64,000 bases of DNA from Phytophthora sp. 'mugwort' (GCA_033558025.1 JAUCEF010000006.1:1116001-1180000), one strand, 5' to 3'. Counted from the first letter of the stretch, positions 23,440 through 34,868 are shown. The notes: generated from the sequence alone by a model not told the origin. Translations and numbers: made by a program.

Positions 23440-25186
23440 TCAGTGTTTGAGAATGGACTGCACCTTCAATATGATACCTTGTGCTGCGATGTGTTCTTGG
23501 AGCTCCTTCTTAACTTCTAGATCGCTCACTGCAAAAACCTTCAGCCGAGAGGCATGCACCTTGCTCTCCTTCCCGGTAATGAGGCGTTTGACAGTGGAAG
23601 AATGAGCATCCCGCGTTGTGACAACGTACGGACCAACCCACGTCACTAGCAGCTTATTCTGCTTCTTGTCGTCCACTCTAAACCTTAACCAAAATCTCCA
23701 ACGGAGAAGTCTATCATTTGGTGGCCTTCTGCTCGTTTCTTATTCAGCAATGCCCTTTACGCGCGCTGATCTGTCATCTCTCGATGTAACGTTTTCATGG
23801 TACTTCTCAAAGCTGCCAATGACTCATCAATATGACGTGTTGAGATATCCACCGAGGTGGGTGAACATTTTCGTTAGTATCTGGCTTTGGCATTGTCGTC
23901 CCGTGAAAATCTCGATTGGCGCTTCCCCCGCCAGTGACTGCACCGGAGAATGGTTAAGGTTTGCTTCTACGAGAGGAATTAAATAAACCCACGATTGGTG
24001 TGATATCGAGTACCGAGTATCATCGCTCTCAATACCTGCAATATATCTCTGTTGACTCGCTCAACAGAACCAATCAGCCACGGCTATAAGCCACGACAAA
24101 ACTTGATTAGATTTCATAGTCTTGCTGAGGTGAGCCAGCTCTTGGCTCTTGAAATGAGTAGCGTTGCCGCTGATCCATGTTCTAGGTACCCCAAATCGAC
24201 TATGCCACCATATCATCGACTCTGCAGCCTCTCGACTTGTCAGTGCATCACAAGTTATGAGCTCGCAAAAATAAAAGAAATTGTCTTCGATGATAAAAAA
24301 ATATTTGCTTGATCCAAAACTCTCTCCAAGAAACAGAAAATCCCATTATAGCTTTATTCCGAACTGCAGATCGAAATACTGGCCCCACGGTTGTGGGATC
24401 ACTCCTCCTCCCTTGACATGACGGCACAACAAGCAGCTTTTCAAAAAACATCGCGCCCTTGCTGCCATGCTGTCGAAAACGAAAAGTCGCTTGATGTGGT
24501 TGAGCATGACGGCTTCCCCACGATAACCTTGCGGGCCACAATGAGATACAATAAATATTTGGATTAAAACAAACGCTTGCCGTCTCGGGTATCCAAATCT
24601 TGTTGTTGTATCGATAAACGCCACTGGAATCTTCTGTGCAAGTCGCTGGTTTCTGACGTACATGGGCATACTGTGCGGTCGCAATTTCATTGATCGTGGG
24701 CCAGATAAACGATAAACGAAGTTTTGTCGAGCGGCCTCAGTATCGGTCGCCGTTGCTTGGGTCAGAATGGCGGACCATCCTCCGTTCGACGCATCACAAA
24801 ATAATGCGAAAGTCGCGTTGTCCTTCGGGTGTGCGAGCATGGTCGTGTTCATCAGAAGCCTTTTTTGCTTGCTTAAAAGTAACCAGTTCCGATTCAGTCA
24901 GTTGCACCGTAATCCCGAAGCCACTCGCTTTGTCTTCCGTTTCCATCGAGAGATCGGTCTAAGCAATGCTGTAGAAGGTGAACAGTTCAGGCGCAGTCAA
25001 CTAGACTATCCCTCACCCAATTGGAAGCGCATATAAGCTGCTTCAACTCTCCTGCCGTTTGCCGGTGGAGGCATGTTCGACAGAGCTGCAATCCAGTTTT
25101 GGTGATGTGTAATTCCTCCAGACGAAATGAATTTGCCACAACACGTCACCGACTTTTGGCATAGGCGAGTTTTCTTCGCGCTAAAT
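23440..25186 (-). pseudogene. Ty3/Gypsy relic 2, downstream part (RT thumb to integrase C-terminus)
   Basis: Minus strand. KFSAKKTRLCQKSVTCCGKF and the AALSNMPPP thumb region begin immediately inside the piggyBac insertion point (about 25186). RNase H follows with CDASNGGWSAILTQ at about 24790. The integrase zinc region has HCGPQGYRGEAVMLNHIKRL then CFLKSCLLCRHVKGG (24350-24560). The integrase C-terminal module ends the relic, with DDKKQNKLLVTWVGPYVVT and GKESKVHASRLKVF (23440-23676). Frames change several times. The integrase core between about 23700 and 24340 is too decayed to place the catalytic residues. The 5' part continues beyond the piggyBac at 28743-29098. Confidence 0.85.
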
Positions 25187-25210
25187 TTAACCCTTTGAGG
25201 ACGGGGATTT

Positions 25211-25229
25211 ATTCTGTATCCTACAGAAT
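25211..25229. repeat. left subterminal palindrome of piggyBac 1
   Basis: ATTCTGTATCCTACAGAAT, an 8-base palindrome around a 3-base centre, 20 bases inside the left end. Variants lie inside the right end (28705-28723) and in two introns. Confidence 0.9.
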
Positions 25230-26665
25230 AAGGGAAACACTTGAATAAAGTATGCACCTTTCGTTGCCAGACTTTAGCTATTGTAAGCCGATCGCCATTG
25301 TTGCGTGACAAAACATTGCGTCGAGACCACCAGCTCTAATAATGAAATCCTCCATCATCCCGATTGCCACATGAGGTTGAAGAAGGAGTGGCGTCGTAGG
25401 TTGTGCGCAAGTTCACGCACCAACCTTTCGGCCAGTTCTACACAGGTTCTTCTTCTACTTCTTCTAGTCTAGAACAGGCCGAAACGTTGGTGCTCGACAT
25501 GCTACAACAAGGAATAAAGGCCATCACTAACGAGGATTGCTATTAGCTGTTATCAGTCTCTTTGATTTTTTCCCCTCCCCGACACGTTGGCGTTTGCGGA
25601 ACCGGATGCGCTTTTGTAGATACTGAGGGATCCCCGTGCCGTTGACCCATGTGCGATGCCAGACCTGGCTGCACGTCATCTCGTTGACAGTTTCCTGACG
25701 ACAGACGCGGTTGCACAGCGGGACGTACCCTCCATGCCGGTCAGTACACCTCTGACAGAAAAAGCTTGTCTCGAAACTCTTGCTTTGAGGCGTTGCCAGC
25801 GTCGAGCACACCTTGTAAATGAATTGGCGACGTTTGTTCTGGCCGTTCTTAGTGTAGTAGTCCCCCTTTTTTTTGTGTTGCAGCTGTGCTCGCTGCTAGA
25901 AATCGGTGCAGATGCTAAATCTTCAGTGTTTTCGTTGGTGCTCAGGCTTGATTTCATGATCCTGGTAGTGCTACATGGAGCTGCCGCATGTACTCAGCGT
26001 GGCTGAGCACGCGCAGCCCCTCTTCTTCATGATGATCTTGTGTATGATGAACCTGTTGACAATAGCCATGTCAAGAATGCCCATGAGTAGCTGCCGATAG
26101 TACTTTCGAAACGCCACACAGCGCTGAACGGAGTATCGCTGAAAGCGAAGTTGTTCGTGCTGGTCTACGCCTCCCATGACGCTATGATAATCCGCGATCA
26201 ACTGTGGACATGGCACCGTTTGGCGCACCATAGAGCCTTTCTCCCTTCGCAAGACGGTCGCAGGCGTCGTTGCGCAACCCGTTGCGATCATGTGCATGGG
26301 CTTTCGGTCCATCCAGGCCACAGCCACCAGCTCGACACTGTGCAATCCGGTAGGTCTCTCGTGGCATGCTTTTCGGGCGGGTCTTTTGTGCAAACGGAAG
26401 CGACGGTGGCCACCCAAGCCGATCGTTCCGATGCGTGCCAACGTAGTAGTAGTCCATGTACCATCGCGCAAGTGAAAGCGCAAAGGAAGTGTAGAAGTTG
26501 TCAGCAATTATCAACCGCTTGCCTGGTTGACCAACCAGAGCCTTTGAGACGTTGCGAATAACTGCTTTCTGGGCGACACTTTTTGCCTCCTCCTTTGCCG
26601 CCCTTTGCTCCGCTGCTGTCTGCGCGTTTCGTGCGTTCTCTGATGCCCCCATGTAGATGTCTAAT

Positions 26666-26807
26666 CTGTATATCACATCAAAACAATAACACCAGCTTTT
26701 TTAGCATATTCTGTAGCCTACAGAGTACCTACTCGGTACCGTACAGAATAACAAATCTGTATCATACAGAGCAGCTATTCTGTACATGACAGACCAAGCT
26801 GTCGTAC
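26666..26807 (-). other. piggyBac 1 intron 3, packed with terminal-type palindromes
   Basis: The donor follows GGCTATTGCTCAAG (GTACGA) and the acceptor ends ATACAG, phase 2, splitting an Arg codon after YCS. It contains four palindromes or near-palindromes of the ATTCTGTA-N3-TACAGAAT type at 26708-26726, 26731-26749, 26755-26770 and 26777-26793. The position is identical to the intron at 32863-32952 in piggyBac 2. Confidence 0.85.
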
Positions 26808-27505
26808 CTTGAGCAATAGCCACTCGATGCGCAACACGTCATGTACACCTTCGTGCCGTTTCGATGCGGCCGGTCCTTGTAAAAACGCGGACAGGGTTAA
26901 ACTTGCTTCGAATTGGGTATAGTCTCCTCGTCAAAGCTGATCCGCGGGCCCATTCGATATCCCCCGCGAAACGTGCTCTCCAGAACTTGCAGCACGGGCC
27001 TCACTTGCCAGGCTTTATCGCTTGGGGCGGTGTCAGTGGGCTTGCTAGCAAAGTGCAAGTAACGAGTCACAGTCTGAAGCGGTCACGCGACATATAGCTT
27101 CCAAACGTGCCGGGTGGAACAGCACCATCTTCAGATGTTGCCCAATGCTTATCCAAGCCGTCGATATGACAGCAAAGTGATCGGGCTATCAGAAGCCAAA
27201 CCATGTGGACAATTTCATGAGCTTGGATTGGCTTCGTCCGACGTAGTTTTCCACCAGTTCTTCGAGAGGCTGCATGCTCTTGGAGGGGTCCCTGGCTTGA
27301 TCTTGAAGCGGCTTGGCACGAATCCGCTCGGCGATAGCCAGAATTGAGTTCTTGCGAGAGTCCTCAGTCTCCGCTGCAATATGCAACCAGAGTTTCTTCG
27401 GAACGAAGTAGAATAGCAGGCCGAGCGGAGAGCGACCAATGCTGCAGCGTACTTTGTTGGGCCCCAAGACACGCTGTACAAGTCGTCGGCAGCATCCAGT
27501 TGAAG

Positions 27506-27640
27506 CTGATCTATATTGATAATAATACAGAGTAACGGGAACAGCAGTTAGCAAATCGGTGCTTATACAGACCAGTTCATTCTGTATAGTACAGAATTAT
27601 AGAGTTGGCGTAAAGGTATTCTGTAGCCGACAGACTTACC
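27506..27640 (-). other. piggyBac 1 intron 2, two terminal-type palindromes
   Basis: Donor CTG|GTAAGT, acceptor GATCAG, phase 0, joining ...KPIL to LQLDAADDLYS. It contains ATTCTGTATAGTACAGAAT (27579-27597) and a weaker copy at 27619-27637. piggyBac 2 has no intron at this place. Confidence 0.8.
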
Positions 27641-28704
27641 AGAATGGGCTTCATCATATATATCCCAGGCCGAAGTCGCCATCTCGCGCATCCCACCATC
27701 GTCTTGTTGAAAATACGGCTTGTGTCTTCAAATTCATCGTCTGACTCCACATCACTTTCGTAGTCATGCGAGGGTGCCTCCAAAGCATCACTATTTGGCT
27801 CGATTCGTCATTAACAGGAATAGGAAGGTCGCTAACGTTCACGTCGTCGTCTGGTACCGGGCCAAACTAGTTCTCGGCTCGCATTGCATCGATAAATTGA
27901 TCGTTATCAAACACGTCAATTCTAGCTGTCTCCGAGGCAACCAGCGGGAGGTTGTCATCGTCTTCACTTGTGTATCAGCAATTCCACTAGGTATACTGGC
28001 TGGAGCAGGAAGCGAATCCGGCGTCCCAACGAGAGCGGTGGTTGAACTGGCTTCACCACTCGGCGTAGATGACGCAACAGCTGTAGCAGCAGCAGAGCTG
28101 CTCTCAGGAGAACGTGCAGTAGTGTCTGGCGCATGCGACTCGTTACCGCTTGGTGTGGAAGCTGAGGAAGTTGAGCACCAGCAGCAGCGTATGAAGCCAG
28201 CTTCCCGACGGGTAGAGTACGCCCGAATCCGGGTAGTTTAAGGATTCCAGTCTTCCGACCGTGAGTCATAAGCTCTTCTTCGCCTATATTCAAACACAGT
28301 TAGCACATCGAAGCGTACACTCGTATCAAGCAAGCGTACCAATAAAGTAATCTTCGCCGTGTCTGTAGCTATTGAGACGGCCCTCACGCAGGGCTTCACG
28401 TAGGTGTAGCGGCGGCTCAAGCCTTTCGGCCTGCGCGATCTCCATCCCGCTGCACTGGGCTCACGCTACAGTTCCTTGAAGGTCTTCTCATCCGGACGAT
28501 TCATTTTCCTGAAATGAAAGGCGGGGGAGAGGGAACCTCTCACAGTTTTATACTCCTTTTTTTGCTCACGGAATATCCCTGTCTATCTCACCTGCATAGA
28601 TCGTTCTTGATGCGAACCCACAACCTCCTGTCATACAAATATCTATATGCCGCGTTTGCTACTGAATACAACTTTCCTAGATATAATGTCCTGCATAGTT
28701 CCAT

Positions 28705-28723
28705 ATTCTGTATTATACGGAGT
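28705..28723. repeat. right subterminal palindrome of piggyBac 1
   Basis: ATTCTGTATTATACGGAGT, a degraded copy of the left palindrome, 15 bases inside the right end. Confidence 0.85.
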
Positions 28724-28742
28724 ACCGTCCTCAAAGGGTTAA

Positions 28743-29098
28743 CCCGTCATGATATAACCCATAATGATCAATCTTGTCGAACAGAGTCTCCTATGCAGCC
28801 GAATATTCCCCAATTGTGTCTGCATAAAGCGTCTATCCAGATCAGTACCGACTTGTATACTAAGTCTGCGAAACACTCTTCCATCGTAACTTGGAACTGT
28901 AAGAAAGTGTAGAGCTGCGTCGCAACTGCCCTGCGGTACCAATATGGGCTTGAAAATGCCTTCGTCTGTAGCATACGATAGGATCTCCTGGATGGCCTTT
29001 GCCAGCGGAAGTTGCAAAAAAAAGATTTCGATAAAATCAAATAATCCGTAGTGCTTCTTGTGTCTGGCGTGGTGCAGCTTTGCGTCGAGATTCGGCAT
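28743..29098 (-). pseudogene. Ty3/Gypsy relic 2, upstream part (RT palm), split off by piggyBac 1
   Basis: Minus-strand frames give RT palm blocks: YATDEGIFKPILVPQGSCDAA at about 28940, and YKSVLIWIDAL at about 28850, where the family has a W(I/V)DDLL-type catalytic box and here the second Asp is lost. It reads towards LFDKIDHYGL at the TTAA, and the thumb KFSAKKTRLC continues at 25186 on the other side of the piggyBac. Frame changes are present. Confidence 0.8.
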
Positions 29099-29388
29099 TA
29101 CCGTGCTATAGGCGCTGTCATAGAATTGACGGGCTTATAGTCACTTGTTTGCTGTAATTCATCCGTGCCTGGCTTCCTGACTGGTAGAGCAGGACCAGAT
29201 CATATGCTGCTTTGGTTCCTATAAACCCAGCACAGTTCAACTAACTTGCTGTTCACCTCACGCACGAATTTGCTTTGAGCTGGCGAATACTTTCTCGATT
29301 TGCACCGGTTAGTTTTAGCGCCATCCATCAACCGGATCTCGTATGTTTGTACTCTAGCCGGAGGATCATGGCGAAGGTCAATTATCCG

Positions 29389-29575
29389 GCAACCTTATAG
29401 TATTTGTCTCCATAGTAGAGAAATAGAACTGCTAGCTTGGTGGAAAGCAGAGGTCAGCAGATTGAGTTGCTTTCCTCACTCTGGAATTAACTCGGCTATC
29501 AACACTTTAGGAAGTGCAAGCTTCCCTATTACAGCGTTCCAAGTTTCTTTCAAGCGGAAAGCGTTACACAAGTCA
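29389..29575 (+). repeat. second copy of the LTR-like repeat at 21823-22010
   Basis: Same orientation, and same ending GCGTTACA, as the copy at 21823-22010. Here no gag-like frame follows, so it is probably a solo or truncated terminal repeat. Confidence 0.65.
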
Positions 29576-31306
29576 CGTGTAGATGGCACGGCAAAACAAT
29601 ATCCGATCGGCTACATCTTCGAATATTTGCTGGTGTTTGCAGCCTTGTGCAAATATGTTTTTTTTTCATTTATAACCTCATTTCTAAAGCACGTCTGGAA
29701 AGTGTATAAGACAACGCAGGAACTATACACTCATTATGTCTGTGCCGAAGGTGGTGATGAAGCCTGCAAAGATGCCATTAATCAATCTACGAGTGTGTTG
29801 ACAAGGTGAGTAGCCCACCGCGACTTCGTTTCAGGGAGCGCGAAGAGTAAGCGCCTCGAGCTCAAAAGCAAGTATTACTCTAACAATAAGTTAGCTTCAC
29901 TGGCAACTTTTTCTGCCTTTGATAAGTTTATCGCGGCTTTTAAGAGCGACGCTGTCCCGGTTTCAGAGGTGTATCAAGTATTCGAAGCTCCGGCCACGTT
30001 CAGAGGCCATAGCCCGACTCTCAGAGCAGGACAGAAAATACTTGATGACGTTAGCGGCGTCACGGTTAAAGTTCGGGTATGGAATTGCGCATGGTATGGA
30101 CAGTATACAAGACCCTTGCTTTCTGCGCGAATGATATGTCTCGTACGGTGCAGCTGAATGCAGAATCGGTTTTGAGTGTGTTCACCTCTGAGAACAGATG
30201 TACGTCCGCCGAATGACAAAAACACTTACTGCATTGTACACAGAGTTTCCTCTTGAGGCACTCGATATGCGAAAGAGAAACTGCGTTGATTCTTCTGTGC
30301 TTGGTCAGAAAGATGAAAGATCTAGTGACTAGTCTGCAGTGTATTGGTGGTACGGGAGATCGGCATGACCAGAGTTACACTCAATAGCTCTCTGGGCCTT
30401 CTCGTTGGTCGCGTTAAGTGCGGCATCTGAAAGCAACTTATTGTCGTTCGGGTTTGTACACTCGAAGCTGAGAAACAGTTTGCCTACTGAGAAGGTTTCA
30501 GCGTCGGTGTGCACCTAAACTAACGCAAATCAATTGGGGCGAATTGAGGCCAGCAATTGTATAGCAGACGTAGTAGATTTGGTCGGTGGTTATGACAGGG
30601 TCGAGACGGCATGTGAAGACGTCAAAGTTTGGTATGGCTAGCGCCAGTGAGGACAACGATAACAAAGCCGATAGTCAAGCAGTTGCGATTCCACATAGCT
30701 ATACATTGTATTTAAGAACCCCGCAATCTTCTATCTTCTTATAGTTTTGAGAAGAATGCTATTTTGCGATCGCTTTCTTTATATAATCCTTAGCTACAAC
30801 AGGGCCGTCCTACTGAATTAGAAGTCAAATTTCGCCGTAATCCGATACACCGAGGCAGTTGTTGTCTCCACCAAAGAAACATGCATTTACCACTGACTGA
30901 TGTATAAAGACTCTAGCAGTTACAGAATGAGCTGTCTGCAAAACAAAAATGAACTTGTGCTGGATGGACTAGAACTGTAGCTTAGTCGTAGTGATAGGCT
31001 TGCCATTAATTCAAGCTTATCATTGTGCAACCCGATTCCGGGGGCACAGACACGTGCGCAATACATCTCCAGATGCGCAAGCCATCAAGCGTGAAGTGCA
31101 TCTCCAAAGAGCCGCTCGCGCAGCAACACCATCCCTATGGGTTTGGTCGGCAACATGGATACGACAAGAAAAGTGCCTCTCCCTACTGGTTGTCATTGTA
31201 GACGGGCTGCCTTCAGCAAAATACGAATGCGAGACAACATGTTTAGGGTGCTCCACAATGCAACTCTCCTGCGGTGAATATGTGTTCGTCGTTTTCTGAG
31301 AAGCCT
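29576..31306 (+). other. unassigned region with a decayed plus-strand frame
   Basis: A plus-strand frame from about 29640 to 30160, broken by a TGA at about 29808, reads HYVCAEGGDEACKDAINQST, then LASLATFSAFDKFIAAFKSD and ILDDVSGVTVKVRVWNCAWY. It looks like real decayed coding DNA (mixed hydrophobic/charged, no low complexity) but I do not recognise the family. From 30230 to 31306 no gene is supported. Minus-strand frames at 31020-31256 show no motif. Confidence 0.35.
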
Positions 31307-31354
31307 GTAACCCCTCCGTTACCGTAAAATCGATGCTGGAACGGCTTATTTTAC

Positions 31355-31518
31355 GTCGTAACTTACGACTTTTTTAATATTGAAATTTGTACGGTGCTGC
31401 ACTGTTATCGCCAAGATGGACCCCAATGAATGTATGGATAAGTAGAGGTTTTTTACTAAGTCGTATGCCTTACGACTTACAGACTTTTATACGATGTTCA
31501 GACCCGTAACTTACGACA
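31355..31518. repeat. left subterminal palindrome array of piggyBac 2
   Basis: GTCGTAACTTACGAC at 31355-31369, a variant GTCGTATGCCTTACGAC at 31461-31477, and a degraded copy at 31504-31518. All lie between the left end and the transposase stop. Confidence 0.88.
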
Positions 31519-31692
31519 TATCAAATAACCTGGCTAAACAAAAGAGAGCCAAAGCTTATGATCTGTCGAAGCGCAAGTAAGCCAGACCGAAAACAGAACA
31601 AAGCACTGCGTAGGTTCAAAGAAATGACATGTGTATTCAATGAAATGCAAGATGAGACACACTCCGACACTGTGAATTCAAGCGTCTGGGTC

Positions 31693-34683
31693 TCAACCAC
31701 CCGATTTCTGCTCCTCCTCTTCCTCGCTGTCGGCGTCATCACCTGCTTGAACCTGGAGCAGCTCACGACGAGTGGGCTTACGAATTCCGATCTTGCCCGA
31801 GCGACGCAGCACGGCACGGTTTCCTAGCGCGGGAGGTATAGCGGAGCCGCTGTCGAAATCCTCGTGCAAATGGTAACATGTCTTGGGGAAGCCACCGTAC
31901 ATGCGGCGCGCCTTCGGGCACAGAAACACTTGGCGTCCGGCCGCGAGCACTCCACGCAGTACCATGTAGTCTGGAACAACTTCTTTCGATTCCCGCGCAG
32001 AAGCGTGCAAACCTTGCAGGCGCGCTGCCGGCGCTTTTGGACCCCAGTCACAATCACCCCTTCGTCGAACTGGGTGTGCTTGTGTCCGACCCCGCGCCGG
32101 CGCTTGCGGGACATGGGGTCATCTCATCCGGCACCTTGTGCGCGTCCGCGAAGTCTTCCAGCTTTAGTTCCCGCAGCTGCTTGTGTAACTGCGTGTACCA
32201 ATCTCCACGGTCCATTGGCACTTCCCGCTTGATCGCGGCGGTCATCTTGTGCGTGATATACGCGTTGACGAACGCCATAACCACGAGGCCCATGAAAAGC
32301 GACTTGTAATACTTCTTGAACCGTAGCGAAGACTGCACAGAATATGACTGGAGGCGGAGTTGATTATGGACATCAACTCCCCTCATCCAGCGCTGGTAGT
32401 CGGTGACAAGCTTGGACATTTAAAAACTCCTTTCGAGTTCCCTTTAAGTACCGGCGGATTGAATCCTCAGCGATGGATGGACCGGTAGCAAGATAATGCA
32501 CCGGCTTCCTGTCCCACCAGTGGCACGCCACCATAGTCGGTATGGCAATGGAGCGCGAAAACTGGAAATAACCGCGCTCGATACCCTGCGGCCGCTTTTG
32601 ACGCTTCTCATGGACTCGCTTGCCAAAGCCAATCTGGTCGGTGACGATGGTGCCCAAGACGTACAGTCCTCCCATCGTCAGCAGCTCGATCGCTAGCGCC
32701 ACCGAGGAATAAAACTGGTCAATTACTATCAAGCGATACCCCGGAGAATTCTCTCCAAGGACAATTTTCATATTGCGAACGACTGCAGCGGCGCCAGTCT
32801 TATTATCAAATGCTTCTTGATTAGTGTCTTCTTGTTATCTTTTACCTACGTAAACTTCAAAGCTGAAGCAGTAACATACGACTTGTTAGGCAATCAAAAT
32901 AATGAAAGTCGGAACTTACGACTTAAAAAAGTGAAAAAAGAAAATCACGTACCGGTGGCAGTACGCGCTCACAGAGTCACACACCATGAACATCTTGGTC
33001 CCATATCGATGTGGCTTGTCGGGTATGAACATGCGTGTCGTGTTCCGCTTCGACCTGGGAGGAAGAACACCTTCATCAAAAGAAATCTTACCGGCAAACT
33101 CCAACCGGACAGAAACGTTGACTGCAGAATATTTACCACTGGTCGCAGCTTCGACAACTCGTCGCGGACACGCAGCGCCTCGTTGTTCACAAAGTGAAGG
33201 TCCCACAGAATGGATATACATCTGTTCCGCGCCATAATTTTGCCGAACGTACCGGCAGGAATCGCGCCATCGTCGCTCATCGCCCAGTGTTTCGAGAAGC
33301 GGCTCGATGTAAAGTTCCACATGCGCGCAACAAGCAAGCCGATGATATGCAGCAGCTCATGCACCTCATACCTTGGCACCCCACGCAAGCGCCGCTCGAT
33401 CAGCTTGTCGCTTCTTCTGGCCCAACCGAAACCTTGTAGCCCTTGCGTTGACTGTCTGCATCTTGTATAGGTTTGTCGATTTCGTTATTTGCACCCACAA
33501 GTTCTTCGGCAAAAAATAAAAAAAATAACACCATAGGTGAGTCATAGATTTTCTGCAGCTCGGGCTCAGGTGCCCCAACATCGCGGGCCATTTGCGCATA
33601 CTCGTTCACCACTGCCTCAACCTCGGACGACAGCGGGCCCCAACGGAACCCTTGAAGAGCGGCTTTGTCTATGCCTTGCAAGGTCAGACTCCCGCCCATA
33701 GACTGGATAAATGCATCATCCATATGTTCAACTTCAGCATCCCAAAGGTTGTCGTTTTCAGGATATCCACGGGGTTCAACTGCATTCTCAAAATCGTTGT
33801 CACTGTCCTCATTACCACTGGAACCAATTGATTCATACTCGTCGTGAGTTTTCTCCATTTGCAAGCACGTTTACATCATTCACCGACACAGCAATTTTGG
33901 GATCATTTTATTGTCCTCAATAGCATATCTGGAGGTACCAGCGTTCGAGTCCATGAGCACTTCTATATTTCCACCACAAACTTCCGAGTCCACGTTGGAC
34001 TCGCCCCCCCCACAAGAGAAGGGTGAAGGCTCCGACGACATGTCCACCGTTGTTGGCGTCTTCACTACTCTCAGACCCGAAAATATCGTGCAACGTGTTC
34101 GCTGACAACCCGATGGACGTGTCGATCTGGGAGGCCGTAACGGCCTGTGACGACACCAGCGGCACGTCGCCAGGCTGCCACCCTCACAACCCGCAAATAC
34201 CGCTCCCGATGCACCATTCGCTGCCGTGCCGGCGCTAAGAGCCGCAGCGCCGGTCTTCATCGTCTCACTCCCGCTCGTGCTCTTCGCCTTCGCCTTGCTT
34301 CCGCTCATTCTCTTCACCTTGGCCGTTGTCCGCGTCATTGGGCTTCTTGTGTCCTCTGGGAGACCGGTCGAAATCCCGTGTGCCACTACTTCGGCCTCGC
34401 CTTTAAAACGTAAGGGATTAGTAAATGTTAGAAAAAGAATATGTAATAGTCATCAAACATTCCAATAACCGATAAAATCCTCGCTGTCCAGTGACGTATA
34501 CGTCCAGTCGTCGGCGAGGGGACCCGAGGGGCGCTTGGTCGTCCACTCCGCCGCTGAGAGCTGTCGACAGAGGTGCTTGAAGTCGACGTCGCGCGCCACG
34601 ACTGCGACCGCCGACTTCCTAGTTTTCCCGCTTGCCCGGATCCGTGCCATACCAGGCAAGTTTGCAAATGAGCCCTCAGCCAC
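31693..34683 (-). pseudogene. piggyBac 2 transposase, three exons, catalytic triad retained
   Basis: The start ATG at about 34683 gives MAEGSFANLPGMARIRASGK. Inferred exons: 34470-34683, 32953-34400 and 31693-32862. Intron 1 (34401-34469, 69 nt, phase 1) splits the Gly of DFIG|EAE, exactly as in piggyBac 1. Intron 2 (32863-32952, 90 nt, phase 2) splits the Arg of AYCHR|FEVYVGK. Catalytic blocks: MVCDSVSAYCHR (about 32978), LIVIDQFYSSVALA (about 32720) and MRGVDVHNQLRLQSYS (about 32374). The C-terminal Cys-rich domain has CKVC...WYCVECSRPDAKCFC and the tail is acidic (DADSEEEEEQ). Damage: a TAA after FEVYVGKR and several single-base frame changes. Less decayed than piggyBac 1 in the core. Confidence 0.88.
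32863..32952 (-). other. piggyBac 2 intron 2, carries the terminal palindrome
   Basis: Donor CACCG|GTACGT and acceptor CTTCAG, phase 2. It contains GTCGGAACTTACGAC (32908-32922), one base from the terminal palindrome, and a half-copy (CATACGAC) at about 32875-32882. Same codon position as piggyBac 1 intron 3. Confidence 0.85.
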
Positions 34684-34868
34684 TAATTCGAATGTCCCAT
34701 CTTTTTCGACGGCCTATCACTTTCGCAACCCATCCCAATAGTTATCCCCCTTTTTTCTATGTGTCTCAAAAACCTCTCCCACTTATATTTTTTTGGTGGA
34801 GAAATTGACTTGATTAAAGTATTAAACGTTTTTTTGCGAGCCATTTACTATATTAAGCGGGAAACTAC

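Larger units (their letters stand above)
25527..28504 (-). pseudogene. piggyBac 1 transposase, four exons
   Basis: DDE_Tnp_1_7-type transposase that would cut and paste at TTAA (family knowledge). ATG at 28502-28504. Inferred exons: 28340-28504, 27641-28283, 26808-27505 and 25527-26665. Introns of 56, 135 and 142 nt all have GT...AG borders. Motifs: DYFIG|GEEE-like junction; FVPKKLWLHIAAE; VYMTCCASSGYCSR where the first catalytic Asp is expected; LIIADNFYTS (second Asp, about 26502); VMGGVDQHEQLRFQRYS (third Asp, about 26165); and a C-terminal Cys-rich zinc finger (CQRC, PLCN, TCSQVWHRTW). Damage: a TAG in exon 1 (FKEL-stop-REPS), frame changes in exons 3 and 4, and no Asp in the first catalytic block. 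The two larger introns hold the palindromes that also sit at the element's ends. Confidence 0.88.
25191..28738 (-). mobile_element. piggyBac element 1, complete ends, TTAA target duplication
   Basis: The ends are perfect inverted repeats CCCTTTGAGGACGG (25191-25204) and CCGTCCTCAAAGGG (28725-28738). TTAA flanks both sides (25187-25190 and 28739-28742), the defining piggyBac target. The element is 3548 bases and carries one minus-strand transposase gene with introns. It is inserted in the RT region of Gypsy 2. Confidence 0.96.

Noticed and set aside
26151..26561. A 136-codon plus-strand frame within piggyBac 1
   Set aside because: Antisense shadow of the catalytic exon carrying the second and third Asp.
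27720..28241. A 173-codon plus-strand frame within piggyBac 1
   Set aside because: It runs antisense to the transposase N-terminal exon, whose splice sites and conserved junctions are seen on the minus strand.
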